From contig JAJDGX010000011.1 of the NCBI GenBank assembly GCA_030265885.1, positions 1 to 37,102 on the forward strand: a DNA stretch of 37,102 bases, in the 5' to 3' direction. Of the stretch, positions 1 to 6,684 are shown piece by piece. Source of the stretch: Ruminococcaceae bacterium OttesenSCG-928-L11. Lineage in GTDB: Bacteria > Bacillota > Clostridia > Oscillospirales > Ruminococcaceae. Every line of letters begins with the position of its first letter. Position 1 is the first letter of the stretch. The notes below the pieces were generated by a model. The model was not told the DNA's origin, did no database searches, and saw only the letters and a program-made list of their open reading frames with translations. The translations under genes and the position numbers were made by a program.

Positions 1-1609
1 GCCCGCCAAGCCGCTCCACCAGTGGAAAATACTCTGCCTCCGGGTCTGCTATGATGATGTCGTCCTCCGTGATGAGGAAGACATTCACAATCTCCCGCTT
101 GGCCGAGAAGGACTTGCCGGAGCCGGGCGTACCGAGGAAAAGCCCGTTGGGGTTCTTGCATTTCTTGCGGTCAGCCATAATGAGGTTGTTGCTGAGCGCG
201 TTGATGCCGTAGTAGAGCGCCTGCCCGCCCATGAACAATTCGCAGGTGGTGAAGGGCACAAAGATGGCCGTGGAGGAAGTGGTAAGCCCGCGCTCAATCT
301 CGATGCCGTTGTAGCCGATGGGCAGGCTGGACATGAAGCCCTGCTCCTGCTGAAACTCTAATCTTTTCAGCGCGCAGTTGTATTTCTGCGCCACGCCGGA
401 GGCGGCGAACACATTGCTTTCCAACTTCCGTTTTGTATTGGCGGTGTTGGTGATGAGCAGCGTCACAAGGAACATCCGCTCGTTTCGGCTTTGCAAATCG
501 GTGAGAAGATTCTGCGCCTCCTTGCCGTAAGTCACAAGGTCGGGCGGCAGCACATCCATGTCGTATCCGCTTCGTACCGCCTTTTTCTGTTCCTCAATTC
601 GCATACGGTCGAGGTCAGTGAGCTTACGCTTGACCGACTTGATGGCCTCCGCCTGGTCGATGCTGCGGATATGCAGGTTCACCATGACGGCGCTGTCCAA
701 ATCGAGGAAATCCGCCAGCATCCGGTCGGTGAGCTCCGGGGCGATAATCTGGACGAAGGATACTGCCCCGATGGTGGTCCCCATGCGGAAGGTGCCCTTC
801 TCCCGGAAATCGAAGGAGGCCGGGGCGATGAAATCCTTGGTGCTGTTGCCGGTGCGGATGATGTCCTTCCAGTCGAAGCGCAGCTTTTCCCGCCCGCCCG
901 GATGCAGCGCCCCGTGAAGCACCTCCAGCCGTTCGTGCCCGGTGAGCCCGCGGGCTTGTACGCCCAGCACCTTGAAGTTGTTGATGACGTCCGCCTCGAT
1001 GCGTTCCAGCCGCATTTTCGCTTCCCGCAGGTTGGGCGCCTCAATGCCGAAGGTGATATACTTGGTCTTTACAAGGCCGTTGTTCCCCTTGGAGAGCTGG
1101 TTTTTCAGCATCCCGGCATACTCCCGGCGAATGGAATTGAAATCGTCCTTCTGGTCGGGGATGTCGATGGAGGCTTGGAAATCCTGCATATTGCCCTTCT
1201 GGTTGAGGAAGGAAAGCTGCACGCTGATGGTGGAATCGAAAAAGTTGAGGAAATCGCAGTAGGATTCAAATATCTGCATCTTATCCTCGTTCTGGGCGAG
1301 CTGATAGTTCACATCGTTAAAGGTGACGCATTTTGTGTAAAAGCGGTCCCGCACCCGGCAGATGCCGTCCCGGTACATCTCCTTGTAGGGAATGGTCTGC
1401 TGGGCGGTCTGCGGCTTATCCTTCCGGCCAAAGAACCGCTCCAGCAGGGAATCAAAAACGCCACCCTTTTTCACAGGCGGCACGGCTTTGGCGGGATTCT
1501 TTTGTTTGCCCGGCAGGGCGCGAAGATCGGATTTATCGCTTTTTGCCTGCCGGATGTTGGCGGCCAGCTTTTTTTGCTGGCGGGCCTGCTGTTGGTTTTT
1601 CACTTTCAA
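1..1609 (-). CDS. VirB4-like conjugation ATPase, 3' end cut by window edge
   Basis: Energises the type IV secretion channel of a conjugative element at the inner face of the membrane. The minus-strand frame is open from a TTG at 1609 to the left edge (536 codons). A Walker A motif GTPGSGKS lies at about residues 493-500, followed by a segment ending EYFPLVERLGG, as in VirB4/TraE ATPases of Gram-positive elements. The start is chosen as TTG because AGGAGGG sits 7-8 nt upstream; the resulting N-terminus is lysine/glutamine-rich. The gene begins inside the 3' end of prgI (77-nt overlap), the usual arrangement in Tn1549/CTn-like modules. Walker B and the C-terminus lie outside the window. Identity as a VirB4-family ATPase is secure; the exact start is likely. 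Confidence 0.9.
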   Translation of the reverse strand, partial: MKVKNQQQARQQKKLAANIRQAKSDKSDLRALPGKQKNPAKAVPPVKKGGVFDSLLERFFGRKDKPQTAQQTIPYKEMYRDGICRVRDRFYTKCVTFNDVNYQLAQNEDKMQIFESYCDFLNFFDSTISVQLSFLNQKGNMQDFQASIDIPDQKDDFNSIRREYAGMLKNQLSKGNNGLVKTKYITFGIEAPNLREAKMRLERIEADVINNFKVLGVQARGLTGHERLEVLHGALHPGGREKLRFDWKDIIRTGNSTKDFIAPASFDFREKGTFRMGTTIGAVSFVQIIAPELTDRMLADFLDLDSAVMVNLHIRSIDQAEAIKSVKRKLTDLDRMRIEEQKKAVRSGYDMDVLPPDLVTYGKEAQNLLTDLQSRNERMFLVTLLITNTANTKRKLESNVFAASGVAQKYNCALKRLEFQQEQGFMSSLPIGYNGIEIERGLTTSSTAIFVPFTTCELFMGGQALYYGINALSNNLIMADRKKCKNPNGLFLGTPGSGKSFSAKREIVNVFLITEDDIIIADPEAEYFPLVERLGG

Positions 1610-1943
1610 TCGCGTTTCCCTCCTGTTCGAGATAGCGGTATAGGTTGTCGGTTTTGTATGGCCGGGTGGGTGGGAATAGCCATTTGGCACGGATGATGTT
1701 GCGCAGCAGCTTTTCGGCCGGCTGGGAATCCCGCTCGTACATGGCAAAAAAGAAGAAGGGCAGCATCAGCCCGATCATCAGGAACACCGCCGCCGTATTG
1801 CCAATGGCGCCCTTGGTGAGCAGGTAGGTCGGCACGCCGATGGCGGCGGCAACGGAAAAGCAAATGAGCTGCCGCTTGGTGAGGTTGAAGGCCACCTTCG
1901 TTTTCACCTTGGACAAATCTTTCGGTACAGGGACAAAGGGCAT
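1533..1943 (-). CDS. PrgI family conjugation membrane protein
   Basis: Small inner-membrane component of Gram-positive type IV secretion systems, comparable in position and topology to VirB3. The 136-aa protein starts MPFVPVPKDLSKVKTKV, has two adjacent hydrophobic helices at about residues 27-46 and 50-68, then the conserved cytoplasmic part RYLEQEG. A ribosome site GGAGGTGA precedes the ATG. It lies 40 nt after the SpoVG-like gene and overlaps the virB4 start, so translation of the two is probably coupled. The lysine- and proline-rich tail coincides with the overlap and is likely unconstrained. Confidence 0.88.
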   Translation of the reverse strand: MPFVPVPKDLSKVKTKVAFNLTKRQLICFSVAAAIGVPTYLLTKGAIGNTAAVFLMIGLMLPFFFFAMYERDSQPAEKLLRNIIRAKWLFPPTRPYKTDNLYRYLEQEGNAIESEKPTAGPPAKKAGRQHPAGKKR

Positions 1944-1983
1944 GGGAAATCACCTCCTATTCGAGTGGGAGTAAAACAACATA

Positions 1984-2397
1984 CTACTCAATTCCGGGGT
2001 CGGCCTTGGCCTTGGAGCCCTTGGCGGCCTTCGGCTCCTTGGGCGCTTTCGCTGCCTCTTTTTTGGCGTCATTCAGCTTCTCCGCAGTGGAAGGGCGCTG
2101 CGCCGTCTGCTCCTTGCCCAGCAGGGCCTCGTTGTAGGCGTCCATGATGACCTGATTCATCTGGACGCGCCCCTCCTTGGTGGTGGGGAAGCAAATATCC
2201 TTGAAATTGCCCTCCTTGTCCTTGGCGATGGGCATCGCCACAAACGGCCCCTTCTCGCTGTTCATGATACGGATATTATTGATGGCGAAGCCGCCGCCGA
2301 TGGTGAGGCTCGCCATGCCGAGGGTATTGCCCTTGGGCTCGCTAAAGGGATAGGCTCGCGCGGTGAAATCCAAAGCAGTATTTTTCTCATTGCTCAT
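1984..2397 (-). CDS. SpoVG-domain protein in conjugation operon
   Basis: Carries a SpoVG domain, a small nucleic-acid-binding fold named after a Bacillus sporulation/septation regulator. Recognisable elements are MASLTIGGGFAINNIRI, GPFVAMPIAKDKEGNFKDI and a helix ending QVIMDAYNEALL. The family is usually about 85-100 aa; here a 40-residue tail rich in Lys, Ala and Pro is added. The ATG at 2397 (MSNEK) is preferred over an in-frame ATG at 2415 because AAAGGAG lies 8 nt before it. It sits between the virB6 and prgI genes, as in many clostridial conjugative elements. Its role there is unknown; regulation of transfer genes is a guess. Confidence 0.85.
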   Translation of the reverse strand: MSNEKNTALDFTARAYPFSEPKGNTLGMASLTIGGGFAINNIRIMNSEKGPFVAMPIAKDKEGNFKDICFPTTKEGRVQMNQVIMDAYNEALLGKEQTAQRPSTAEKLNDAKKEAAKAPKEPKAAKGSKAKADPGIE

Positions 2398-2427
2398 GTC
2401 ATATTCTCCTTTCATTGTGGGGATGAT

Positions 2428-2655
2428 TTAGTGGCTTCCGAACAGGCTTTTCGCCATCGAGCCGGTCTTAAAGAGGGTGAAGCAGAGCAGCGCCGTATAC
2501 CCCGCGCAGCCCCATATCGCCATATGCACGCTGTCCGCCGTGGCGATGCCCTGTATCAGCACAGCGTAAATGGCAACGCACACCATAATCAAAAAGCCTT
2601 GGAAGCCGAGGGCGAACAGGGCTTTGAGGTAGTTCTGGCCCATCGTGCCCCATTC
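2428..2655 (-). pseudogene. VirB6/TrbL-like conjugation membrane protein, C-terminal fragment
   Basis: Last 75 or so residues of a polytopic mating-channel protein: it reads EWGTMGQNYLKALFALGFQG, followed by two hydrophobic helices and the end SLFGSH. It has no start of its own. The preceding part of the same protein is found at 22544-23041, ending STMANR in the correct frame, so the gene has been split by the 19.9-kb element at 2656-22543. Joining the two pieces at the shared TC/GA dinucleotide restores MANREWGTMGQN without a frameshift. The internal ATG could in principle yield a short two-helix peptide. Confidence 0.88.
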
Positions 2656-2685
2656 ACAGGCATGTTGTCAAGGGGTGAAAACGAT
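2656..2685 (+). repeat. Element 1 left terminal inverted repeat
   Basis: Begins immediately after the TC core at 2654-2655. The key part is TGTCAAGGGGTGAAAAC, which pairs as an imperfect inverted repeat with 22511-22543. The same TTGTCAAGGG word occurs at the right end of Element 2, so this is the recombinase-distal end type. Likely part of the recombinase binding site. Confidence 0.8.
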
Positions 2686-2827
2686 ATTTTTTACGAGTTG
2701 TATCTACACGTGTCAACGATGAGTGAAAATGCTCCTTAATTTACCGTAAAAATCCCCCCTGCGAAAGCGCAAAAAAGCCACCCTCACATAAGGCCTTCTC
2801 CAAAAGCAAGCATAACAAGCGAATGGT
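2686..2827. other. Non-coding stretch between element end and IS110 remnant
   Basis: I see no gene. It should contain the downstream end of the IS110-type element, but its exact border cannot be placed without a related copy. There is no convincing terminator hairpin with a T-run. Confidence 0.4.
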
Positions 2828-4031
2828 CTATGAAGAGGCAATGAGTGGTGGCTCCCATCCCAGGCTTTTCAGCTTGGCCAGATAGGAGATAATCTTCCTC
2901 TCAGCATTGAACTGGTTGTAGTAATCCGCTCCCAAATCGACAAAGGGATGTCCGGACAGAACATGATAAATAGCAATCAGCATGGAATGCGCCACAGCCA
3001 CAACGGCGCTCTTTTTGCCCCTTCGCACCAATAGCCGCTGATACTGGGCATGGAAGAAGGATTTCTTATTTTTCACGGCAACCATGGCGCACTGGATCAT
3101 TGTTGATTTGAGCATCTTGTTGCCATGATTGGTTCGGCCGCTTTTGCGTTTACCTGCGCTCTCGTTGTTTCCGGGACATAATTCTGCCCAGGAGCAGAGA
3201 TGATCCGCACTGGGAAAGCGACTCATGTCTGTGCCGATTTCCGCAATAATCTGCTGGGCGCTGGTCTTTGCAATCCTTGGAAGAGTATCAACCGCCTCAA
3301 CCGCTTCAGCATACGAATTGTTCATATACTTGTCGATCAGCGCCTCGGCACGCTCAATCTGAGCTGTTTGCTCGTCGATGACATGAAGAACCTCCGCGAG
3401 CAATTCTCTTTGCAGTGGGGAAACCACGCCTTCCAGAGAAAGAAGCAATTCATCTGCGCTTGCTTTGAGATGCCCTTTCATGCATGCCTCTACCCGTTCC
3501 AAAGTGACAGACTGATTGGAGGTTACCAACTCCAGCAGATTTCTTGCAGACAATCCCATAATGTCAGTTACCGTACTGGACAGCTTGATATTAGCGCCCT
3601 CCAGCATCTTTTGCAAGCGATTGATTTCACGAGCGCGCTCTTCCATCCGGCTCTTCTCGCAGTTCCCGTTGTTCTCGGCCGGGCACAAAACTGGCCTTGA
3701 GCAAACCATGCTGCAGCAAGTCAGCAATCCACTGGGCATCAGAAATATCTGTCTTGCGTCCGGGCAATGCTTTCATATGCCGGGCATTGACGATCATAGA
3801 TGGGATTCCCGCTGCTTCAAATACGTTGAACAATGGCTTCCAGTAAGGGCCAGTGCTTTCCATGGTGATCATCTGACAGCCGGATTCCATAAGCCAATCC
3901 GCTAAAATCAGCAAATCCCGCGTGTATGTACCAAACTCTCGTACCTCCGATTTCCTCCCCTTTCTCAGGCAGACCGCCAGTACCTTCTTGTGCACATCGA
4001 TTCCGCAACAACGCTCATAGATGACCTGCAT
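2828..4031 (-). pseudogene. IS110-family transposase, frameshifted
   Basis: The N-terminal part (4031 to about 3670) has the DEDD-type RuvC-like fold of IS110 transposases: CGIDVHKKVLAVCL, then TMESTGPYWKPL and GRKTDISDAQWIADLL. The C-terminal part (about 3667 to 2828) has the Transposase_20 region, including LPRIAKTSAQQIIAEIG and the serine-containing HLCSWAELCPGNNESAG. The two parts are in different frames. The break follows REQRELRE, where family members normally have several more residues before the RMEERAREINR helix, so a small deletion rather than programmed frameshifting is likely. Joined length would be about 400 aa, normal for the family. Transposition in its own right is probably lost. 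Confidence 0.85.
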
Positions 4032-4069
4032 ACCACTGCATCCTTTCTCTACGGCGTCACTCCCGGTTC

Positions 4070-4215
4070 TATTTCATTTTACCATGCGTCCTTTTTCCAA
4101 ATGCGATTACAATCGCTATGGGCGTAGACATTTTGCGGTGCGTCCCGGGAGTGTATCCCAGTTTGTGTATCGGACTCATAGTCCAAGAATTTACGGGTTC
4201 TTGGCCGCACCTTAA
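4070..4215 (-). ncRNA. Candidate IS110 bridge RNA region
   Basis: IS110-group elements encode a structured bridge RNA in the non-coding end upstream of the transposase. This segment is directly upstream and shows nested pairing: an outer stem between 4137-4142 and 4206-4211 (GGTGCG/CGCACC), an inner hairpin 4183-4189 with 4198-4204 (CCAAGAA/TTCTTGG), and a second hairpin 4103-4108 with 4111-4116 (GCGATT/AATCGC). The first, bulged stem-loop could be one of the two guide loops. Boundaries are approximate and no guide-target match was tested. Confidence 0.4.
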
Positions 4216-4407
4216 TTGTACCATGTTTTCGTGCTTCGTGGCGTGGATGCACGTGGTTGTTTGTGTAAAAGCAATCTCCCAGATTAACGAAAAAATGGCA
4301 ACCACAGAGGATATTAAGTCAAGATTAAGATTTGCGTTTCTGGCGACACGTTATTATAGCTATACATTTCCGATTTTCGACATTTCTCCGCATTTATCTT
4401 TGACATC
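4216..4407. other. Non-coding stretch upstream of cargo operon
   Basis: AT-rich, no gene supported. It probably contains the upstream border of the IS110 element and the region before the cargo promoter. A TTTGACAT word at 4399-4406 precedes the better promoter at 4408. Confidence 0.4.
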
Positions 4408-4436
4408 TTGACAAATCCGACAACACTCTGTAAAAT
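4408..4436 (+). promoter_or_regulatory. Sigma-A type promoter of cargo operon
   Basis: TTGACA at 4408-4413, 17-nt spacer, TAAAAT at 4431-4436. A perfect -35 and good -10 lead into the HTH gene starting at 4510. This is the only strong promoter I see for the nine-gene operon. Confidence 0.7.
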
Positions 4437-4509
4437 TATATATATTATTATTGAGAAATTCTGCTTCGCTAAGGAAAAAACTCTACGAAACTTGATAAAG
4501 GACGGGCAT

Positions 4510-4827
4510 ATGAACAGTTATGAAGTTAACGAATTGCCAGAGATTGATAAAGACAAGTTGATTGAGATACTCACAGATGAGCTTCCCGTTCTGAGAGCAA
4601 AGATTGGTGTTTCACAGGATGACATTTCGAAAATCATCGGCATTTCGCGTCAAACATACAGTGCGATTGAAACAAAAAAACGGAGAATGGCGTGGAACAC
4701 TTTTCTATCTTTGATTTTGTTCTATGGTTATAACGAAAAAACAACAAATTATGTTGAAGCTATCGGTGCGTTTCCACCTTCTTTGCGAAAAACGCTTAGT
4801 ATCAACAGAAGAATAAAGGAGGATTAG
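4510..4827 (+). CDS. HTH (XRE-like) transcriptional regulator
   Basis: Predicted DNA-binding regulator of 105 aa. The helix-turn-helix is VSQDDISKIIGISRQTYSAI, preceded by LPVLRAKIG. Such short Cro/CI-like proteins usually autoregulate their operon. The ATG at 4510 is chosen because AAAGGAC lies 8 nt upstream; the open frame extends further upstream but begins inside the promoter. It is the first gene of the cargo operon and ends 1 nt before the next start. Base composition is clearly more AT-rich than the mobilization genes, suggesting separate acquisition. The C-terminal part (LRKTLSINRR) is unassigned. Confidence 0.8.
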   Translation: MNSYEVNELPEIDKDKLIEILTDELPVLRAKIGVSQDDISKIIGISRQTYSAIETKKRRMAWNTFLSLILFYGYNEKTTNYVEAIGAFPPSLRKTLSINRRIKED

Positions 4828-4828
4828 T

Positions 4829-5422
4829 ATGCCGCACCAAGTAATTGAAATTAACTGCCCCGGCTGCGGAGCAAGAGTGTCTACTGGACAAAAGGAATGT
4901 GAATGGTGTCATAAGCCGATTATTATCTCTACATTCAATAGCGTCTATTCAATGCCCATGCCAGAAGTGAATAAGTTTGCCGGGGCATACAGAAAAGCGT
5001 TGGCTGAGAACCCCGAAAATCAAGAACTAAACAACTCCGCAGCTATGTGCTATCTTAAACTGCAGCTCTATGATAAGGCTTTACCAGCATTCGAAAAAGC
5101 TATGGAAGACAATTTTGATAATTCAGAAACCTTTTTTTATGCGGCAATATGCCTCCTGCAAGGGAAGAAAGCATTTTTGCATCAGAGAACAACTATTGAC
5201 AAGATTCTAGAATACATAAACGCAGCCCTTATGATTGAACCAAAAGGTATATATTATTATTTTCTCGCTTATATCAAGCAAGACTATTTTGCACGAAAGT
5301 TCTTTAAGACCTCACCAACATATCAAGAAGTTCGGGCAACGGCGGTAGATGCAGGTTTGTCTGATTTCGATATCGAGCAATTATATGGCATATTGGGCGT
5401 TCCACGCCCCGAATGCCTATAA
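4829..5422 (+). CDS. Zinc-ribbon and TPR-like repeat protein
   Basis: 197-aa protein with an N-terminal zinc ribbon (CPGCGARVS at residues 10-18 and CEWCH near 27-31) followed by helical repeats resembling TPR units: ENPENQELNNSAAMCYLKL and LPAFEKAMEDNFDNSETFFY. The C-terminal 60 residues are unassigned. Soluble, no membrane segment. Such architecture suggests a protein-protein adaptor. An RBS AAGGAGG precedes the ATG, which lies 1 nt after the HTH stop, so the two are co-translated. Conserved function unknown; the zinc site is inferred from cysteine spacing only. Confidence 0.7.
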   Translation: MPHQVIEINCPGCGARVSTGQKECEWCHKPIIISTFNSVYSMPMPEVNKFAGAYRKALAENPENQELNNSAAMCYLKLQLYDKALPAFEKAMEDNFDNSETFFYAAICLLQGKKAFLHQRTTIDKILEYINAALMIEPKGIYYYFLAYIKQDYFARKFFKTSPTYQEVRATAVDAGLSDFDIEQLYGILGVPRPECL

Positions 5423-5506
5423 TATAAATCTGTTCTGTGCGCACCTCTGCCACAAAGAAGTGTGTTCGGAATAAATCAAAATCATCTATACGAGGAGGAA
5501 ATCACT

Positions 5507-6130
5507 ATGGGTTGTTTTGGGAGTAGTGATCCGAACGCACGACTTATCCAAGAAGCATGTAGAGGGAAAAATGATGAGCAAAAGAAGGTAATTGAATATT
5601 TCTGTAAGCAGGAAGGTTGCCTTTCAAAAAATATGTCTGATGACGAGTATATGCAACTCGTTACTCGTAAACGGGATTCGATGAATTTCAAAGCGAAAGC
5701 CATCAGCAAAATCGGTCTAGATGAAGATGAAATAAGCGAAATCTCGCCTGCAATGTTCGAGGGCTTCGTCTTCAAAAATGCGTACGCTAAGAAAAGAGCA
5801 AACGGACGTTGGGTAAGTTCTGCTTATCAGGTGTCTTGGGTTTTCTTTAGCTCCACTCAGGTATACATTTATCGTCATACATTTAATATGGATGAGGATA
5901 AAAAGAATGAAAGCACAGACGAATTCTTCTACAAAGACGTTACATCTTTTTCTACCAGTAGTGAAACTGAAAGCGCTAAGGGTATTGGCGACCAGAAGTT
6001 CGAAGTCGAAACCAATAAGTTCTGCATGGTCGTACCGGGCGACAAGCTCTATGTCTCAATGGATGGCGTTTCGGATTCCGAATCAATTATTCAAGCTATG
6101 AAGCAGAAGCTCAGAGAGAAAAAAATGTAA
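5507..6130 (+). CDS. Uncharacterised cargo protein, possible PH-like fold
   Basis: I do not recognise the family. The start at 5507 (MGCFGSSD) is set by GAGGAGG 8 nt upstream. The 207-aa product has an N-terminal helical part (residues 10-90, charged) and a beta-rich middle with YQVSWVFFSSTQVYIYRHTF, VTSFSTSSETE and FCMVVPGDKLYVSMDG, ending in a basic helix. The beta-strand rhythm with a final helix resembles bacterial PH-like domains, but this is a weak structural guess. No membrane segment. The N-terminal Met-Gly-Cys resembles eukaryotic acylation signals, probably by chance. It is followed by a hairpin at 6140-6168. Confidence 0.55.
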   Translation: MGCFGSSDPNARLIQEACRGKNDEQKKVIEYFCKQEGCLSKNMSDDEYMQLVTRKRDSMNFKAKAISKIGLDEDEISEISPAMFEGFVFKNAYAKKRANGRWVSSAYQVSWVFFSSTQVYIYRHTFNMDEDKKNESTDEFFYKDVTSFSTSSETESAKGIGDQKFEVETNKFCMVVPGDKLYVSMDGVSDSESIIQAMKQKLREKKM

Positions 6131-6139
6131 TTTTACATA

Positions 6140-6168
6140 AGACCTCTGTCTTGTGGCGACAGAGGTCT
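6140..6168 (+). terminator. Hairpin between cargo genes 3 and 4
   Basis: Perfect 11-bp stem AGACCTCTGTC / GACAGAGGTCT with a 7-nt loop, followed only by ATCTCTTT. The weak T-tract suggests a partial terminator or an mRNA processing/stability element that tunes expression of the downstream genes, rather than a complete stop. Confidence 0.5.
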
Positions 6169-6190
6169 ATCTCTTTGGGGAGGAAGATAA

Positions 6191-6637
6191 ATGTCAGAGA
6201 AAATACCTCATTACATAAACGACCCCATAATAAATGCGGCAACCGCCCCTGAACTTAAACTGCATCGCCCCCAAATTAACTACATTTTTGCAGTGTTATT
6301 TGTGCTTGTGCACTTCGTGGTAGGCATTTTGATATTTCTTGTGTGGACATGGTTGCTGGAAAAAAGCTTGACTAATGCTTCCGAGAATATCCTTCCTAGA
6401 CTAGGACTCATAATACTTGTCTTGTTTCTGATTACGCTGCGGTTTTCTCTAATTTGGTTTGTCAAAGTATATCAACATTATGGAAAATCTGAAACAAGAC
6501 TTAGATGCTGTATGACTCCATCCTGTTCAGAATATGCTATTCTTGCATTCAAAAAGTATGGTGCACTTTGGGGCGGAATAAAAACATTCAAGAGATTGTT
6601 AAGATGTCATCCCCCAGGCGGAACTGATTACCCCTAA
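6191..6637 (+). CDS. Membrane-anchored YidD-domain protein
   Basis: 148 aa: two hydrophobic helices (about residues 31-55 and 71-92) followed by a YidD domain, recognised by [40 protein letters not shown] and [10 protein letters not shown]. YidD is normally a stand-alone 70-90-aa peripheral protein linked to membrane-protein insertion beside YidC. Here it is fused to its own transmembrane hairpin and lies away from rnpA/yidC. The conserved cysteines of the TPSCS and LRC motifs are present. RBS GGGGAGGAAG. It may act as a membrane-associated partner of the ATPase encoded next. Domain assignment is good; the role in this operon is unknown. Confidence 0.75.
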   Translation: MSEKIPHYINDPIINAATAPELKLHRPQINYIFAVLFVLVHFVVGILIFLVWTWLLEKSLTNASENILPRLGLIILVLFLITLRFSLIWFVKVYQHYGKSETRLRCCMTPSCSEYAILAFKKYGALWGGIKTFKRLLRCHPPGGTDYP

Positions 6638-6684
6638 AAATGTAAACAATGCTATTTAATTAGCTTTAATATAGGAGGTTGCGT

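Noticed and set aside
491-1696. Long plus-strand open frame (401 codons) across the left end
   Set aside because: Antisense shadow of virB4/prgI; the minus-strand frame has a Walker A motif, ribosome sites and family motifs, and the plus frame has none.
3640-3690. Programmed frameshift in the IS110 transposase
   Set aside because: No slippery heptamer is seen at the break and residues normally present in the family are missing, which fits a deletion better.
4408-4509. Upstream extension of the HTH protein to an ATG at 4408
   Set aside because: That ATG overlaps the -35 of the promoter and lacks a ribosome site; ATG 4510 has one.
5507-5530. N-terminal Met-Gly-Cys as a true acylation signal
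   Set aside because: N-myristoylation of this type is eukaryotic; there is no lipobox and no signal peptide, so chance is more likely.
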